This document shows positions 43,123 to 52,367 of a stretch of 64,000 nt of DNA, piece by piece. The position numbers and the translations under genes were made by a program. Numbering within the stretch: position 1 is the stretch's first letter; the number at the start of each line of letters is the position of its first letter. A model generated the notes under the pieces. It was not told the origin of the DNA. It did no database searches and saw nothing but the letters and a program-made list of their open reading frames with translations. The stretch lies in assembly GCA_002381645.1 (NCBI GenBank), contig DFXE01000025.1, positions 67,595 to 131,594 on the forward strand. The letters run 5' to 3'. Source of the DNA: Bacteroidales bacterium UBA4116 (GTDB taxonomy: Bacteria > Bacteroidota > Bacteroidia > Bacteroidales > Tannerellaceae).

Positions 43123-44996
43123 AATTTAATTATGATATAATCGTTGTGGGTGCAGGTCATGCGGGTTGCGAAGCAGCAGCTGCGGCGGCTAACTTAGGAT
43201 CTGAAACACTGCTCATCACAATGGATATGAATAAGATTGCCCAAATGAGTTGTAATCCGGCTATCGGAGGTATAGCTAAAGGGCAGATCGTACGGGAAAT
43301 CGACGCTTTAGGCGGATATACAGGCATTGTAACAGATGAAACCTCAATACAATTCCGTATGCTAAACAGGAGCAAAGGACCAGCAATGTGGAGTCCAAGA
43401 GCACAAAATGACCGTACAAAATTTATAGATACCTGGCGAAATATTTTGGAAAATAAAGATAATCTATCTATATGGCAGGACACAGTAACCGAATTGATAA
43501 TCGATAATAATACAATCACAGGATTAAAAACGGTATTAGGAGTTACTTTCCATGCAAAATGTATTATCCTTACCAACGGAACATTTTTGAACGGTTTACT
43601 ACATATTGGAAGAGTAAAACTGAATGGAGGTCGAATTTCAGAACCAGCCAGCCGGGGTATTACTGAACAATTGGTTTCATTAGGTTTTAAAGCCGATAGG
43701 ATGAAAACGGGAACACCCGTACGTATAGACGGAAGAAGCGTTCATTTCGATGAATTAACAGAACAGCCGGGAGATAATGACTTCCACAAATTTTCATATC
43801 TTGATACATCTGTACGAAACCTGAAACAATTAAGTTGTTGGACATTATATACGAATGAAAAATGTCACGATATCTTACGTAAAGGGTTACCAGATTCGCC
43901 TCTATATAATGGACAAATTCAAAGCATAGGCCCAAGGTATTGCCCAAGTATTGAAACGAAAATTGTAACTTTTTCCGACAAATCACAGCACCAATTATTT
44001 CTGGAACCGGAAGGAGAAAACACTCAGGAATATTACCTGAACGGATTTTCATCATCCTTACCATTAAATATTCAATTAGAAGCTCTGCAAGCTATACCTG
44101 CTTTTAGAGATATACATATATATCGTCCCGGTTATGCAATTGAATATGATTTTTTCGATCCTACACAATTAGGCCCAAATCTTGAAACAAAACAGATTGG
44201 GAATTTGTTTTTTGCAGGACAGATAAACGGTACGACAGGCTATGAAGAAGCGGCTGGACAGGGATTAATGGCTGGAATAAACGCACACATTAATTGTCAC
44301 GGTGGAAATCCTTTTATATTAGGAAGGGATGAAGCTTATATTGGAGTCCTCATTGACGACCTAATAACAAAAGGTGTTGACGAGCCATACCGCATGTTTA
44401 CATCAAGAGCAGAATATCGTATCCTATTAAGACAAGATGATGCTGATATGCGTTTAACTGAGAAATCATATGAACTCGGATTAGCAAAACGTAACAGGTA
44501 TGATCTGCTTAATGAAAAGAAATCTTTGCGGGATATGATTATTTCATTTGTAGAACAATATTCTGTCAAACCCCATTATATAAATAATGAATTAGAAAAA
44601 TTGGGAACCACTCCCCTATCCCATGGTTGCAAATTAAAAGATTTAGTATTACGACCTCAACTTTCATTAAATAAACTTGCCGAAGTAATTCCCGCTTTAA
44701 AAACGGAGATTGAAAAAATACCCCAAAATAGAAAAGAAGAAATTATTGAAGCAGCAGAAATATTATTAAAATATAGTGGATACATAAAAAGAGAACGGGT
44801 TATAGCCGAAAAGATAAATAGGGTAGAAAACGTTCGGATAAAAGGAAAATTCGACTACACCGCCATACAATCTCTTTCCACAGAAGCGAGACAAAAACTC
44901 ACCAAAATAGATCCAGAAACAATTGCACAAGCAAGCAGGATACCAGGAATATCACCAAGTGACATCAATATATTATTAGTTCTTCTGGGAAGATAG
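43119..44996 (+). CDS. mnmG: tRNA uridine-5-carboxymethylaminomethyl modification enzyme MnmG
   Basis: 625 residues. The FAD-binding start YDIIVVGAGHAGCEAAAAAA (about 5-24), then NPAIGGIAKGQIVREIDALG (about 47-66), HAKCIILTNGTFLNGLLHIG and the late NGTTGYEEAAGQGLMAGINA (about 370-389). The C-terminal helical domain binds MnmE. With MnmE it modifies the wobble uridine of several tRNAs. The gene (gidA) lies near the replication origin in many bacteria; a parS-like site follows it here. It overlaps ybeY by ATGA. Confidence 0.97.
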   Translation: MKFNYDIIVVGAGHAGCEAAAAAANLGSETLLITMDMNKIAQMSCNPAIGGIAKGQIVREIDALGGYTGIVTDETSIQFRMLNRSKGPAMWSPRAQNDRTKFIDTWRNILENKDNLSIWQDTVTELIIDNNTITGLKTVLGVTFHAKCIILTNGTFLNGLLHIGRVKLNGGRISEPASRGITEQLVSLGFKADRMKTGTPVRIDGRSVHFDELTEQPGDNDFHKFSYLDTSVRNLKQLSCWTLYTNEKCHDILRKGLPDSPLYNGQIQSIGPRYCPSIETKIVTFSDKSQHQLFLEPEGENTQEYYLNGFSSSLPLNIQLEALQAIPAFRDIHIYRPGYAIEYDFFDPTQLGPNLETKQIGNLFFAGQINGTTGYEEAAGQGLMAGINAHINCHGGNPFILGRDEAYIGVLIDDLITKGVDEPYRMFTSRAEYRILLRQDDADMRLTEKSYELGLAKRNRYDLLNEKKSLRDMIISFVEQYSVKPHYINNELEKLGTTPLSHGCKLKDLVLRPQLSLNKLAEVIPALKTEIEKIPQNRKEEIIEAAEILLKYSGYIKRERVIAEKINRVENVRIKGKFDYTAIQSLSTEARQKLTKIDPETIAQASRIPGISPSDINILLVLLGR

Positions 44997-45001
44997 TAAA
45001 T

Positions 45002-45017
45002 TGTTCCACGTGAAACA
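45002..45017. promoter_or_regulatory. parS-like centromere site
   Basis: TGTTCCACGTGAAACA, 16 bp. It differs by one base from the widely conserved ParB-binding site TGTTTCACGTGAAACA and is nearly palindromic around CACGTG. It lies in the 27-base gap between mnmG and uvrC. It is the only such site I found by eye in the window. Confidence 0.8.
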
Positions 45018-45023
45018 TAATTT

Positions 45024-46865
45024 ATGGATATAGAATTTGAACAGGAAAATAATCGAAAAATGCCTCAAGAGAAAAAGTACAAAAGGATTCAAACAATACT
45101 TTCGGCTATACCCGAAAAGCCGGGATGCTACCAATATTATGACGAAAAAGGAACTGTCATTTATGTTGGGAAAGCAAAGAATTTAAAGAAACGCGTATCT
45201 TCATATTTTAATAAAACGCAGGATAGTCGCAAAACGTTTGTGCTTGTTAAACAAATTCGTGATATTAAATATATAGTGGTTGATACGGAAGAGGACGCAT
45301 TGCATTTGGAGAATAGTCTTATTAAACAATATCGTCCACGCTATAATGTAATGCTTAAGGATGACAAAACCTACCCTTCCATTGTAGTAAAAAACGAATA
45401 CTTCTCAAGAGTATTTCAAACTCGAAATATAATTCGTGACGGATCACGTTATTATGGCCCCTACTCTTCGGTGCTCACAGCACGTACAATGCTCCAGATG
45501 ATAAAAGAAATATATCCGATACGAATTTGCAAATATCCACTTACTCCGGAAAGCATAGCTCAGGGACGCTACAAGGTCTGCCTGCAATATCATATCAAAA
45601 GATGTAAAGGGCCATGTGAAGGACTTCAATCATTAGAAGAATACCAAAATAATATTTTTCATGTAAAAGAAATTCTTAAGGGTAATGTTTCAAAGATAAG
45701 TAAATTGCTTCATGATGAAATGTTAAAGCTATCAGAAGAACTTCGTTTTGAAGAAGCACAAGCAGTTAAAATTAAGTATGATATTATTGAAAATTACAGA
45801 GCAAAGTCAACCATTGTCACTCCTCAAATTACTAACGTGGATGTATTTTCTTTTGCCGAAAATGAAAATTCAGCTTACATTAATTATTTGCATATAGGTA
45901 ATGGAAGCATTGTACAAGCATATACATTCGAATACAAGAAAAAACTGGATGAGCCTAAAGAAGAACTTTTAGGATTAGGCATAATTGAAATGCGTACCCG
46001 TTTTAAAAGCACTGCTAAAGAAGTAATTGTACCTTTCCTACCAGATATAGATCCATCAGAAAAGCTTTCCTTCCTCATTCCCCAAAAAGGAGATAAAAGA
46101 AAATTACTTGAATTGTCTGAACAAAATGTAAAACAATATAAAGTAGATAAATTAAAACAAGCTGAAAAATTAAATCCGGAACAGCGCACAGTCAGAATAC
46201 TAACGACAATGCAAAAAGATTTACATATGAAAGTATTGCCGATGCACATTGAATGTTTCGATAACTCAAACATACAAGGTACTAATCCTGTTGCCGCTTG
46301 TGTGGTTTTTAAAAAAGCAAAACCTTCCAAAAAAGATTACCGTCATTACCACATTAAGACAGTAGAAGGACCCAATGATTTTGCATCCATGATTGAGGTA
46401 GTCACACGACGTTATACACGACTGCTGGAAGAAAATCAGGAACTGCCGCAACTTGTAATTATCGACGGCGGTAAAGGACAATTAAGCGCGGCAACTGAAG
46501 TTTTAAGAGAACTGGGTCTTTTAGACCGCATTACTATTATTGGCCTTGCCAAACGCCTGGAAGAAATATTTTATCCCGGAGATCCTATTCCATTGATTCT
46601 TGATAAAAACTCCGAAACATTAAAAATCATTCAGCAATTAAGGGATGAAGCCCATCGATTTGGCATTACGTTCCATCGTCAACTACGCAGTAAAAAACAA
46701 ACTGTTTCTGAATTAGATTCAATAAAAGGTATTGGAGAAAAAACAAAAGTATTACTTTTAAAGAAATATAAAAGCGTTAAACGGATCCGGGAAGCGAGCC
46801 TGGAAGAATTGCAGGAACTTATAGGAAATGCTAAAGCAAAGATCATAATTAACAGCTTAAAATAA
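45024..46865 (+). CDS. uvrC: Excinuclease ABC subunit C
   Basis: 613 residues; an in-frame ATG at 45060 could be the true start. GIY-YIG nuclease domain near the start: KPGCYQYYDEKGTVIYVGKA (about 32-51) for the 3' incision; a UvrB-interacting UVR motif near 235 (LLHDEMLKLSEELRFEEAQ); the RNase H-like second nuclease with HIECFDNSNIQGTNPVAACV, and a C-terminal helix-hairpin-helix (LDSIKGIGEKTKVLLLKKY). It makes both cuts in nucleotide excision repair with UvrA and UvrB. It lies in the mnmG operon, a common position in Bacteroidales. Confidence 0.97.
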   Translation: MDIEFEQENNRKMPQEKKYKRIQTILSAIPEKPGCYQYYDEKGTVIYVGKAKNLKKRVSSYFNKTQDSRKTFVLVKQIRDIKYIVVDTEEDALHLENSLIKQYRPRYNVMLKDDKTYPSIVVKNEYFSRVFQTRNIIRDGSRYYGPYSSVLTARTMLQMIKEIYPIRICKYPLTPESIAQGRYKVCLQYHIKRCKGPCEGLQSLEEYQNNIFHVKEILKGNVSKISKLLHDEMLKLSEELRFEEAQAVKIKYDIIENYRAKSTIVTPQITNVDVFSFAENENSAYINYLHIGNGSIVQAYTFEYKKKLDEPKEELLGLGIIEMRTRFKSTAKEVIVPFLPDIDPSEKLSFLIPQKGDKRKLLELSEQNVKQYKVDKLKQAEKLNPEQRTVRILTTMQKDLHMKVLPMHIECFDNSNIQGTNPVAACVVFKKAKPSKKDYRHYHIKTVEGPNDFASMIEVVTRRYTRLLEENQELPQLVIIDGGKGQLSAATEVLRELGLLDRITIIGLAKRLEEIFYPGDPIPLILDKNSETLKIIQQLRDEAHRFGITFHRQLRSKKQTVSELDSIKGIGEKTKVLLLKKYKSVKRIREASLEELQELIGNAKAKIIINSLK

Positions 46866-46869
46866 TAAA

Positions 46870-47322
46870 ATGAGAACTGTTATTCAACGTGTTTTAAGAG
46901 CCTCAGTAACAATTGATAAAAAAGTAACTTCGCGTATAGACCATGGTATGGTAATATTAATTGGCATTGAAAATGCTGATACAGAAGAGGATATAAAATG
47001 GCTTACTAAGAAAATCATTAACTTGCGTATCTTTGACGATTCTGAGGGAGTAATGAATAAATCAATAATCGAATCAGAAGGAAATATATTGGTAGTCAGT
47101 CAGTTTACGCTTCACGCCTCTACTAAAAAAGGGAATCGCCCTTCTTATATTAAAGCAGCAAAGCCGGAAATATCCATCCCCATATATGAAATGTTTTGTA
47201 AGGATATAAGCAATCTTTTGGGTAAAGAAGTTGCTACGGGGACATTTGGGGCAAATATGCAATTAGAATTAATTAATGACGGACCGGTTACCATTATCAT
47301 GGATACTAAAAATAAGGAATAA
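46870..47322 (+). CDS. dtd: D-aminoacyl-tRNA deacylase
   Basis: 150 residues. The family motifs are the SQFTLHAS stretch (about 77-84) and NDGPVTIIMD (about 136-145) that contain the active-site cross-subunit Gly-cisPro dipeptide. It removes D-amino acids and glycine wrongly attached to tRNAs. Four bases separate it from uvrC and one base from the following MazG-like gene. Confidence 0.96.
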   Translation: MRTVIQRVLRASVTIDKKVTSRIDHGMVILIGIENADTEEDIKWLTKKIINLRIFDDSEGVMNKSIIESEGNILVVSQFTLHASTKKGNRPSYIKAAKPEISIPIYEMFCKDISNLLGKEVATGTFGANMQLELINDGPVTIIMDTKNKE

Positions 47323-47323
47323 T

Positions 47324-47656
47324 ATGACAGAAATTACTCTTCGGGAAGCTCAGGAAAAAGTAGATAGATGGATAAAAAAATATGGTAAGAGATATTTTAA
47401 TGAGCTTACCAACATGGTTGTCTTAACAGAAGAAGTAGGCGAATTAGCAAGAATAATAGCACGAACTTACGGGGAGCAATCTTTTAAAGAAAGCGATAAG
47501 GGATATGATATGGCCGACGAAATGGCAGATATATTATGGGTATTACTATGTCTTGCAAACCAGACCGGAATTGACCTTACATCAGCATTCGAAAAGAATA
47601 TGGAAAAGAAAACAAACAGGGATAAAGAACGACATAGCAAAAATAATAAACTATAA
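47324..47656 (+). CDS. MazG-like nucleotide pyrophosphohydrolase
   Basis: 110 residues from the ATG at 47324, one base after dtd; an upstream in-frame ATG at 47276 would lie inside dtd. It has the EExxE metal-binding helix LTEEVGELARIIAR (about 33-46) and the second acidic motif DMADEMADILWVLLCL (about 62-77) typical of single-domain MazG enzymes, which hydrolyse NTPs to NMPs and pyrophosphate and help clear non-canonical nucleotides. Located between dtd and deoC as in related genomes. Confidence 0.93.
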   Translation: MTEITLREAQEKVDRWIKKYGKRYFNELTNMVVLTEEVGELARIIARTYGEQSFKESDKGYDMADEMADILWVLLCLANQTGIDLTSAFEKNMEKKTNRDKERHSKNNKL

Positions 47657-47661
47657 ATCAA

Positions 47662-48525
47662 ATGGATAAGTATCAGGAAGCATTTTCAAAATTTACACCG
47701 GTATCTTCTGAAAAACAAATTAAAGAAGAAGTAGACAAGATATTAAAGATATATGAATCAGAAAACTTTACGGCCGATGTACTGAAGCTGCTTCATAGCT
47801 GCATCGACGTAACTTCTTTATCTACACTGGACACCAAAGAAAGCATCTGGAAAATGGTCGATACCGTAAACGACTTTGAGGGCACCAGGCCTGATGTACC
47901 AAATGTTGCGGCCATATGCACCTACCCTATCTTTACCGAAACAGTTAAACAGGCGCTTACTGCAAACGATGTTAAAATAGCGGCAGTAACGGGCGGGTTT
48001 CCGTCTTCACAAACATTCGGAGAAGTAAAAATCGCAGAGACAGCTTTATCAGTAATGCATGGCGCAGATGAAATTGATACGGTACTGAACCTGGGTTACC
48101 TGATAGAAGAAAATTACCAGGAACTGGCGGAAGATATACAGGAGATCAAAGCAAGCGCTCATGATGCCACACTTAAAGTAATCCTTGAAACCGGAGCTTT
48201 GTATACGGCAGATATGATTTGGAAAGCGGCCATATTCTCTATATATGCGGGTGCAGATTTTATCAAAACATCTACCGGAAAAGAATTCAAAGGTGCAAAT
48301 CCGGAAGCAGTTTATATTATGTGTCAGGTAATTAAAGAATATTTTGACTTAACAGGCCGTCAGATAGGAATAAAAGTATCGGGAGGTATCCGTAAAGCAG
48401 AAGACGCAGTGAAATATTATACAATCGTAAGGAATATTTTAGGAGAAAAATGGTTAAATAAAGATTACTTCCGCATTGGAGCAAGCAGTTTAGCTGCAGA
48501 TATTGTAAACCGTATCGGCGAGTAA
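47662..48525 (+). CDS. deoC: Deoxyribose-phosphate aldolase
   Basis: 287 residues, the long DeoC type. The Schiff-base lysine is in GADFIKTSTGKEFKGANPEA (about 201-220), and the second catalytic Lys in QIGIKVSGGIRKAEDAVKYY. AICTYPIFTETVKQAL and AAVTGGFPSSQTFGEVK match the N-terminal strands. It cleaves 2-deoxyribose-5-phosphate to glyceraldehyde-3-phosphate and acetaldehyde. It is the last gene of the operon and ends 2 bases from the facing polyprenyl synthase gene. Confidence 0.95.
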   Translation: MDKYQEAFSKFTPVSSEKQIKEEVDKILKIYESENFTADVLKLLHSCIDVTSLSTLDTKESIWKMVDTVNDFEGTRPDVPNVAAICTYPIFTETVKQALTANDVKIAAVTGGFPSSQTFGEVKIAETALSVMHGADEIDTVLNLGYLIEENYQELAEDIQEIKASAHDATLKVILETGALYTADMIWKAAIFSIYAGADFIKTSTGKEFKGANPEAVYIMCQVIKEYFDLTGRQIGIKVSGGIRKAEDAVKYYTIVRNILGEKWLNKDYFRIGASSLAADIVNRIGE

Positions 48526-48527
48526 AT

Positions 48528-49499
48528 TTACTTATCCCTGTCGATAATATAATCAGCTAAAAGCAACAGACTCTCCCTGGCATCAGACGGGGGGAGTTTA
48601 TATAAAAATTCAACCGCCTTATCGTGGTATTCTTTCATACGCCGTTCAGCATACTCAATCCCGCCGTTAACTTTAGCAAAAGTTATCAATTCTTCAATAT
48701 GCTGGCTGGTAAAATCTTTATTATAAATTAATTCGAGATAATAATGCTTATTGGTACCATCCCGGTGAAGTGCATATAACAAAGGTAAAGTCACCTTACC
48801 CTCAATAATATCATTACCGGTAGGTTTACCTATGTCTGCATTGGAAAAGTAATCAAAAATATCATCTTTTATCTGAAAGCAATACCCCAGATATTCCCCA
48901 AATTGCCTGCATATAGCGATCTGTTCATCCGTAGCCTCGGCAGAAATGGCTCCGACCTCAGTACAAGCCGACATCAACATCGCAGTTTTCTTATGAATCA
49001 CCTGCAAATAGGACTCTTCGTCCAAAATAGTATCTTCAACCACCTCAAGCTGTCTTAACTCTCCTTCCGATAAGGCTCTTCCCAATTCAGAAACAATTTT
49101 CATGATGCGCAAGTCGCCGGTCTGAATAGAACGTATCAAAGAAGAAGAAAGGATATAATCGCCAACCAGTACAGAAACACGGTTATCGAAAAAAGCATTT
49201 AACGAAGGTTTACCACGGCGCTCCTTTGTTTCGTCAATCACATCATCATGAACCAACGTAGCCGTATGGAGTTGTTCAAGTAAAATAGAAGAGTTAATCG
49301 TTTTGTCGGTCACATTGCCGCAGGCTTTTGCAGTAAGCAAAACCAACAACGGCCGGATATGTTTACCCGACGACGACATAATTCTATCAATTGCTGACTG
49401 AAGTTTTAGAGTATCACTTGAAATGGAAGATACAAATTCATCATTAAAGCGTTTAAACTCAGCAACAACAGGTTGTTCAATTCTCTTTCTTAACTCCAT
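48528..49499 (-). CDS. Polyprenyl diphosphate synthase
   Basis: 323 residues from the ATG at 49499, chosen over an in-frame ATG at 49520 because the conserved N-terminus starts MELRKRIEQPVV. Both aspartate-rich motifs are present: first ATLVHDDVIDETKERRGKPS (about 80-99), second FQIKDDIFDYFSN (about 208-220), with the chain-length region in front. It condenses isopentenyl diphosphate with an allylic primer, probably for menaquinone side chains (octaprenyl range); the exact length is not readable. Convergent with deoC, divergent from polA. Confidence 0.93.
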   Translation of the reverse strand: MELRKRIEQPVVAEFKRFNDEFVSSISSDTLKLQSAIDRIMSSSGKHIRPLLVLLTAKACGNVTDKTINSSILLEQLHTATLVHDDVIDETKERRGKPSLNAFFDNRVSVLVGDYILSSSLIRSIQTGDLRIMKIVSELGRALSEGELRQLEVVEDTILDEESYLQVIHKKTAMLMSACTEVGAISAEATDEQIAICRQFGEYLGYCFQIKDDIFDYFSNADIGKPTGNDIIEGKVTLPLLYALHRDGTNKHYYLELIYNKDFTSQHIEELITFAKVNGGIEYAERRMKEYHDKAVEFLYKLPPSDARESLLLLADYIIDRDK

Positions 49500-49599
49500 A
49501 ACACAACGTAAGAGTAGCAAAAGTAAGAAAAAGTATCGACTAACCTTCTTTTTTCGTACTTTTACCCATAATTGTCATACTAAAACGTGTTAAATAAAA

Positions 49600-52365
49600 A
49601 TGAAACTATTCCTTATCGATGCGTATGCACTTATATACAGATCATATTATGCATTCATTAAAAATCCGAGAATAAATTCAAAGGGGATGAACACCTCCGC
49701 TATTTTCGGATTTGTAAACAGCCTTGAAGATGTGCTAAAGCGTGAAAAGCCCACACATATAGCAGTAGGTTTCGATCCGGCAGGCCCTACTTTCCGGCAT
49801 GAAGCCTATGAGCAATACAAAGCCCAGCGGGAAGAAACACCGGAAGCGATAAGGGAGTCGGTGCCCGTCATTAAAAAGATCATAGAAGCCTATAATATAC
49901 CTATGCTCGAAGTAGCCGGGTATGAGGCCGACGACGTCATCGCCACGATTGCCAAACAGGCGGAAAAGGAAAACTTCGATGTCTATATGATGACGCCGGA
50001 TAAAGACTACGGTCAACTTGTTTCCGACCATATATTCATATACAAACCCAAATACGGCGGAGGCTATGAAACGTTAGGCGTAAAAGAAGTCTTGGAAAAG
50101 TTTTCCCTGTCTTCCGTGGAACAGGTAACCGACTTACTCGGATTAATGGGTGACAGTTCCGATAATATTCCGGGATGCCCGGGAGTAGGCGAAAAAACGG
50201 CGGCCAAATTATTAAGCGATTTCGGCAGTATAGAAAATTTATTATCTAATACTGATAAGCTGAAGGGAGCACTTCAAAAAAAGATACAGGAGAATGCCGA
50301 ACAAATTCGTTTCTCAAAATATCTGGCTACAATCATAACAGATGTGCCCATAACTTTCGATGCCGAAAAATGTATCCACGAAAAACCTGACGAAGAAAAA
50401 CTGAAAGAAATATATACCGAATTAGAGTTCCGGACATTCATCAGCCGATTTGCAAATGAATCTAAAAAAGTTGAAAAAAATATGCCTGTTCAAGGCTCGC
50501 TCTTTGCAGAATTTACGCCCGAGAGTACAGCCGCTTCCGAAAATTCGACTCTCGCGGACTTAAACTCAACTCCTCACACCTATTATATCGCTGATAATGA
50601 AAAGAAAAAAGCCGAATTAGGAGCACTTTTATCCGCACAGGAAAAATTTGCTTTTGACACTGAAACAGACGGAATGGACCCGTTGACCTCAAATTTAGTA
50701 GGTTTATCCTTTGCAATAAAAGAAAATGAAGCCTGGTACATTCCTGTTTCCGAAAACAAGGAAGAGGTGATGCAAACCTTATCTCATTTCGTTCCGGCAC
50801 TTGAAAATCCCAATATCCAGAAAATAGGACAAAATATAAAATTCGATATCCTGGTACTCCGGAAATACAATGTCAATGTAAACGGTCCGTTGTTCGATAC
50901 AATGATCGCCCACTATTTGTTGAATCCGGAATTGAGGCATGGTATGGACTACCTTGCCGAAACCTACCTGAATTACAAACCTATTCCGATAACCGACCTG
51001 ATCGGCCCAAAAGGAAAAGGTCAGTTATGTATGAAAGATGTTCCTATCGAAACCATAGCCGAATATGCTGCAGAAGATGCGGACATCACGTTAAAGCTGA
51101 AAAACCTGTTCGAGCCTGAACTAAAGAAGCAGGGATTGGAATCCCTTTTCCACGACATGGAAATGCCGCTGGTATACGTACTCGCCGACATGGAAGAGAC
51201 AGGCGTTAAGCTCGATACAATAGCACTGAAACAATCTTCGGATACATTGACAGAAGAATTGCGTAAACTCGAAAGCGAAATCTATGAATTAGCCGGTATG
51301 GAATTCAATATCAATTCAGCTAAACAGGTGGGAGAAGTCTTATTCGATAAATTAAAGATCGAAGAGAAAGCAAAGAAAACAAAAACAGGAAGTTACAGTA
51401 CCAGCGAAGACATACTCGAAAAGCTTCGTCCCAAGCACCCGATCATCGGTAAACTCCTGGAATACCGGGGTCTGAAAAAGTTATTAAGCACTTATATCGA
51501 TGCATTACCACTGCTGATACATGAAAATACAGGCAAAGTCCATACCTCGTTCAACCAGACGGTAACAGCAACCGGCAGGTTAAGTTCGACCAATCCGAAT
51601 CTGCAAAACATACCGATCCGCGACGAGATAGGCCGCGAAATACGTAAAGCCTTTATTCCTGATAATGAAGAATGCCTGTTCTTCTCTGCCGATTATTCTC
51701 AAATTGAGTTACGCATTATGGCACACCTTAGCGGAGATGTAAATATGATTACGGCGTTCCGTAGCGGCGAAGACATCCACGCAGCGACAGCAGCCAGGAT
51801 ATACGGCATTGAATTAGATAAGGTAGACAAAGATATGCGCCGTAAAGCAAAAACCGCTAATTTCGGAATCATTTACGGAATATCAGTTTTCGGATTAGCC
51901 GAACGGCTTTATATACCCCGCGCCGAATCCAAAGAGTTGATCGAAGGATATTTCCGCACCTACCCCGACGTAAAGAAATACATGGAGAAAAGCATCGAAC
52001 TGGCCAAAGATAACGGATATGTCGAAACACTCTATAAACGAAAACGCTTTCTTCCCGATATCAATTCACACAACGCGGTAGTACGGGGATATGCCGAGCG
52101 AAACGCTATCAATGCACCCATACAGGGCAGCGCGGCCGATATCATTAAAATGGCGATGATCAACATCCACCGACGTTTTAAAACAGAGAATCTTAAAAGC
52201 AAAATGCTTCTGCAGGTACATGATGAATTGAACTTCAACGTATGGAAAGATGAACTTCAAAAGGTAAAGGCCATTGTCCTGGAAGAAATGGAAGGTGTAA
52301 TACAATTACAAGTTCCGTTAATAGCTGATTGCGGCGAAGGCAATAACTGGCTTGAGGCACACTGA
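49600..52365 (+). CDS. polA: DNA polymerase I
   Basis: 921 residues. 5'-3' exonuclease domain (1-290: GFDPAGPTFRHEAYEQYKAQ, YEADDVIATIAKQ, GDSSDNIPGCPGVGEKTAAK). 3'-5' proofreading domain (about 340-520) with the catalytic residues kept: FAFDTETDGMDPL, IGQNIKFDILVLRKY, YAAEDADITLKL. Polymerase domain with motif A FFSADYSQIELRIMAHLS, O-helix RRKAKTANFGIIYGISVFGL and motif C LLQVHDELNFNV. All three activities look intact. The gene is divergent from the polyprenyl synthase and ends 2 bases from the facing aldehyde dehydrogenase. Confidence 0.98.
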   Translation: MKLFLIDAYALIYRSYYAFIKNPRINSKGMNTSAIFGFVNSLEDVLKREKPTHIAVGFDPAGPTFRHEAYEQYKAQREETPEAIRESVPVIKKIIEAYNIPMLEVAGYEADDVIATIAKQAEKENFDVYMMTPDKDYGQLVSDHIFIYKPKYGGGYETLGVKEVLEKFSLSSVEQVTDLLGLMGDSSDNIPGCPGVGEKTAAKLLSDFGSIENLLSNTDKLKGALQKKIQENAEQIRFSKYLATIITDVPITFDAEKCIHEKPDEEKLKEIYTELEFRTFISRFANESKKVEKNMPVQGSLFAEFTPESTAASENSTLADLNSTPHTYYIADNEKKKAELGALLSAQEKFAFDTETDGMDPLTSNLVGLSFAIKENEAWYIPVSENKEEVMQTLSHFVPALENPNIQKIGQNIKFDILVLRKYNVNVNGPLFDTMIAHYLLNPELRHGMDYLAETYLNYKPIPITDLIGPKGKGQLCMKDVPIETIAEYAAEDADITLKLKNLFEPELKKQGLESLFHDMEMPLVYVLADMEETGVKLDTIALKQSSDTLTEELRKLESEIYELAGMEFNINSAKQVGEVLFDKLKIEEKAKKTKTGSYSTSEDILEKLRPKHPIIGKLLEYRGLKKLLSTYIDALPLLIHENTGKVHTSFNQTVTATGRLSSTNPNLQNIPIRDEIGREIRKAFIPDNEECLFFSADYSQIELRIMAHLSGDVNMITAFRSGEDIHAATAARIYGIELDKVDKDMRRKAKTANFGIIYGISVFGLAERLYIPRAESKELIEGYFRTYPDVKKYMEKSIELAKDNGYVETLYKRKRFLPDINSHNAVVRGYAERNAINAPIQGSAADIIKMAMINIHRRFKTENLKSKMLLQVHDELNFNVWKDELQKVKAIVLEEMEGVIQLQVPLIADCGEGNNWLEAH

Positions 52366-52367
52366 AG

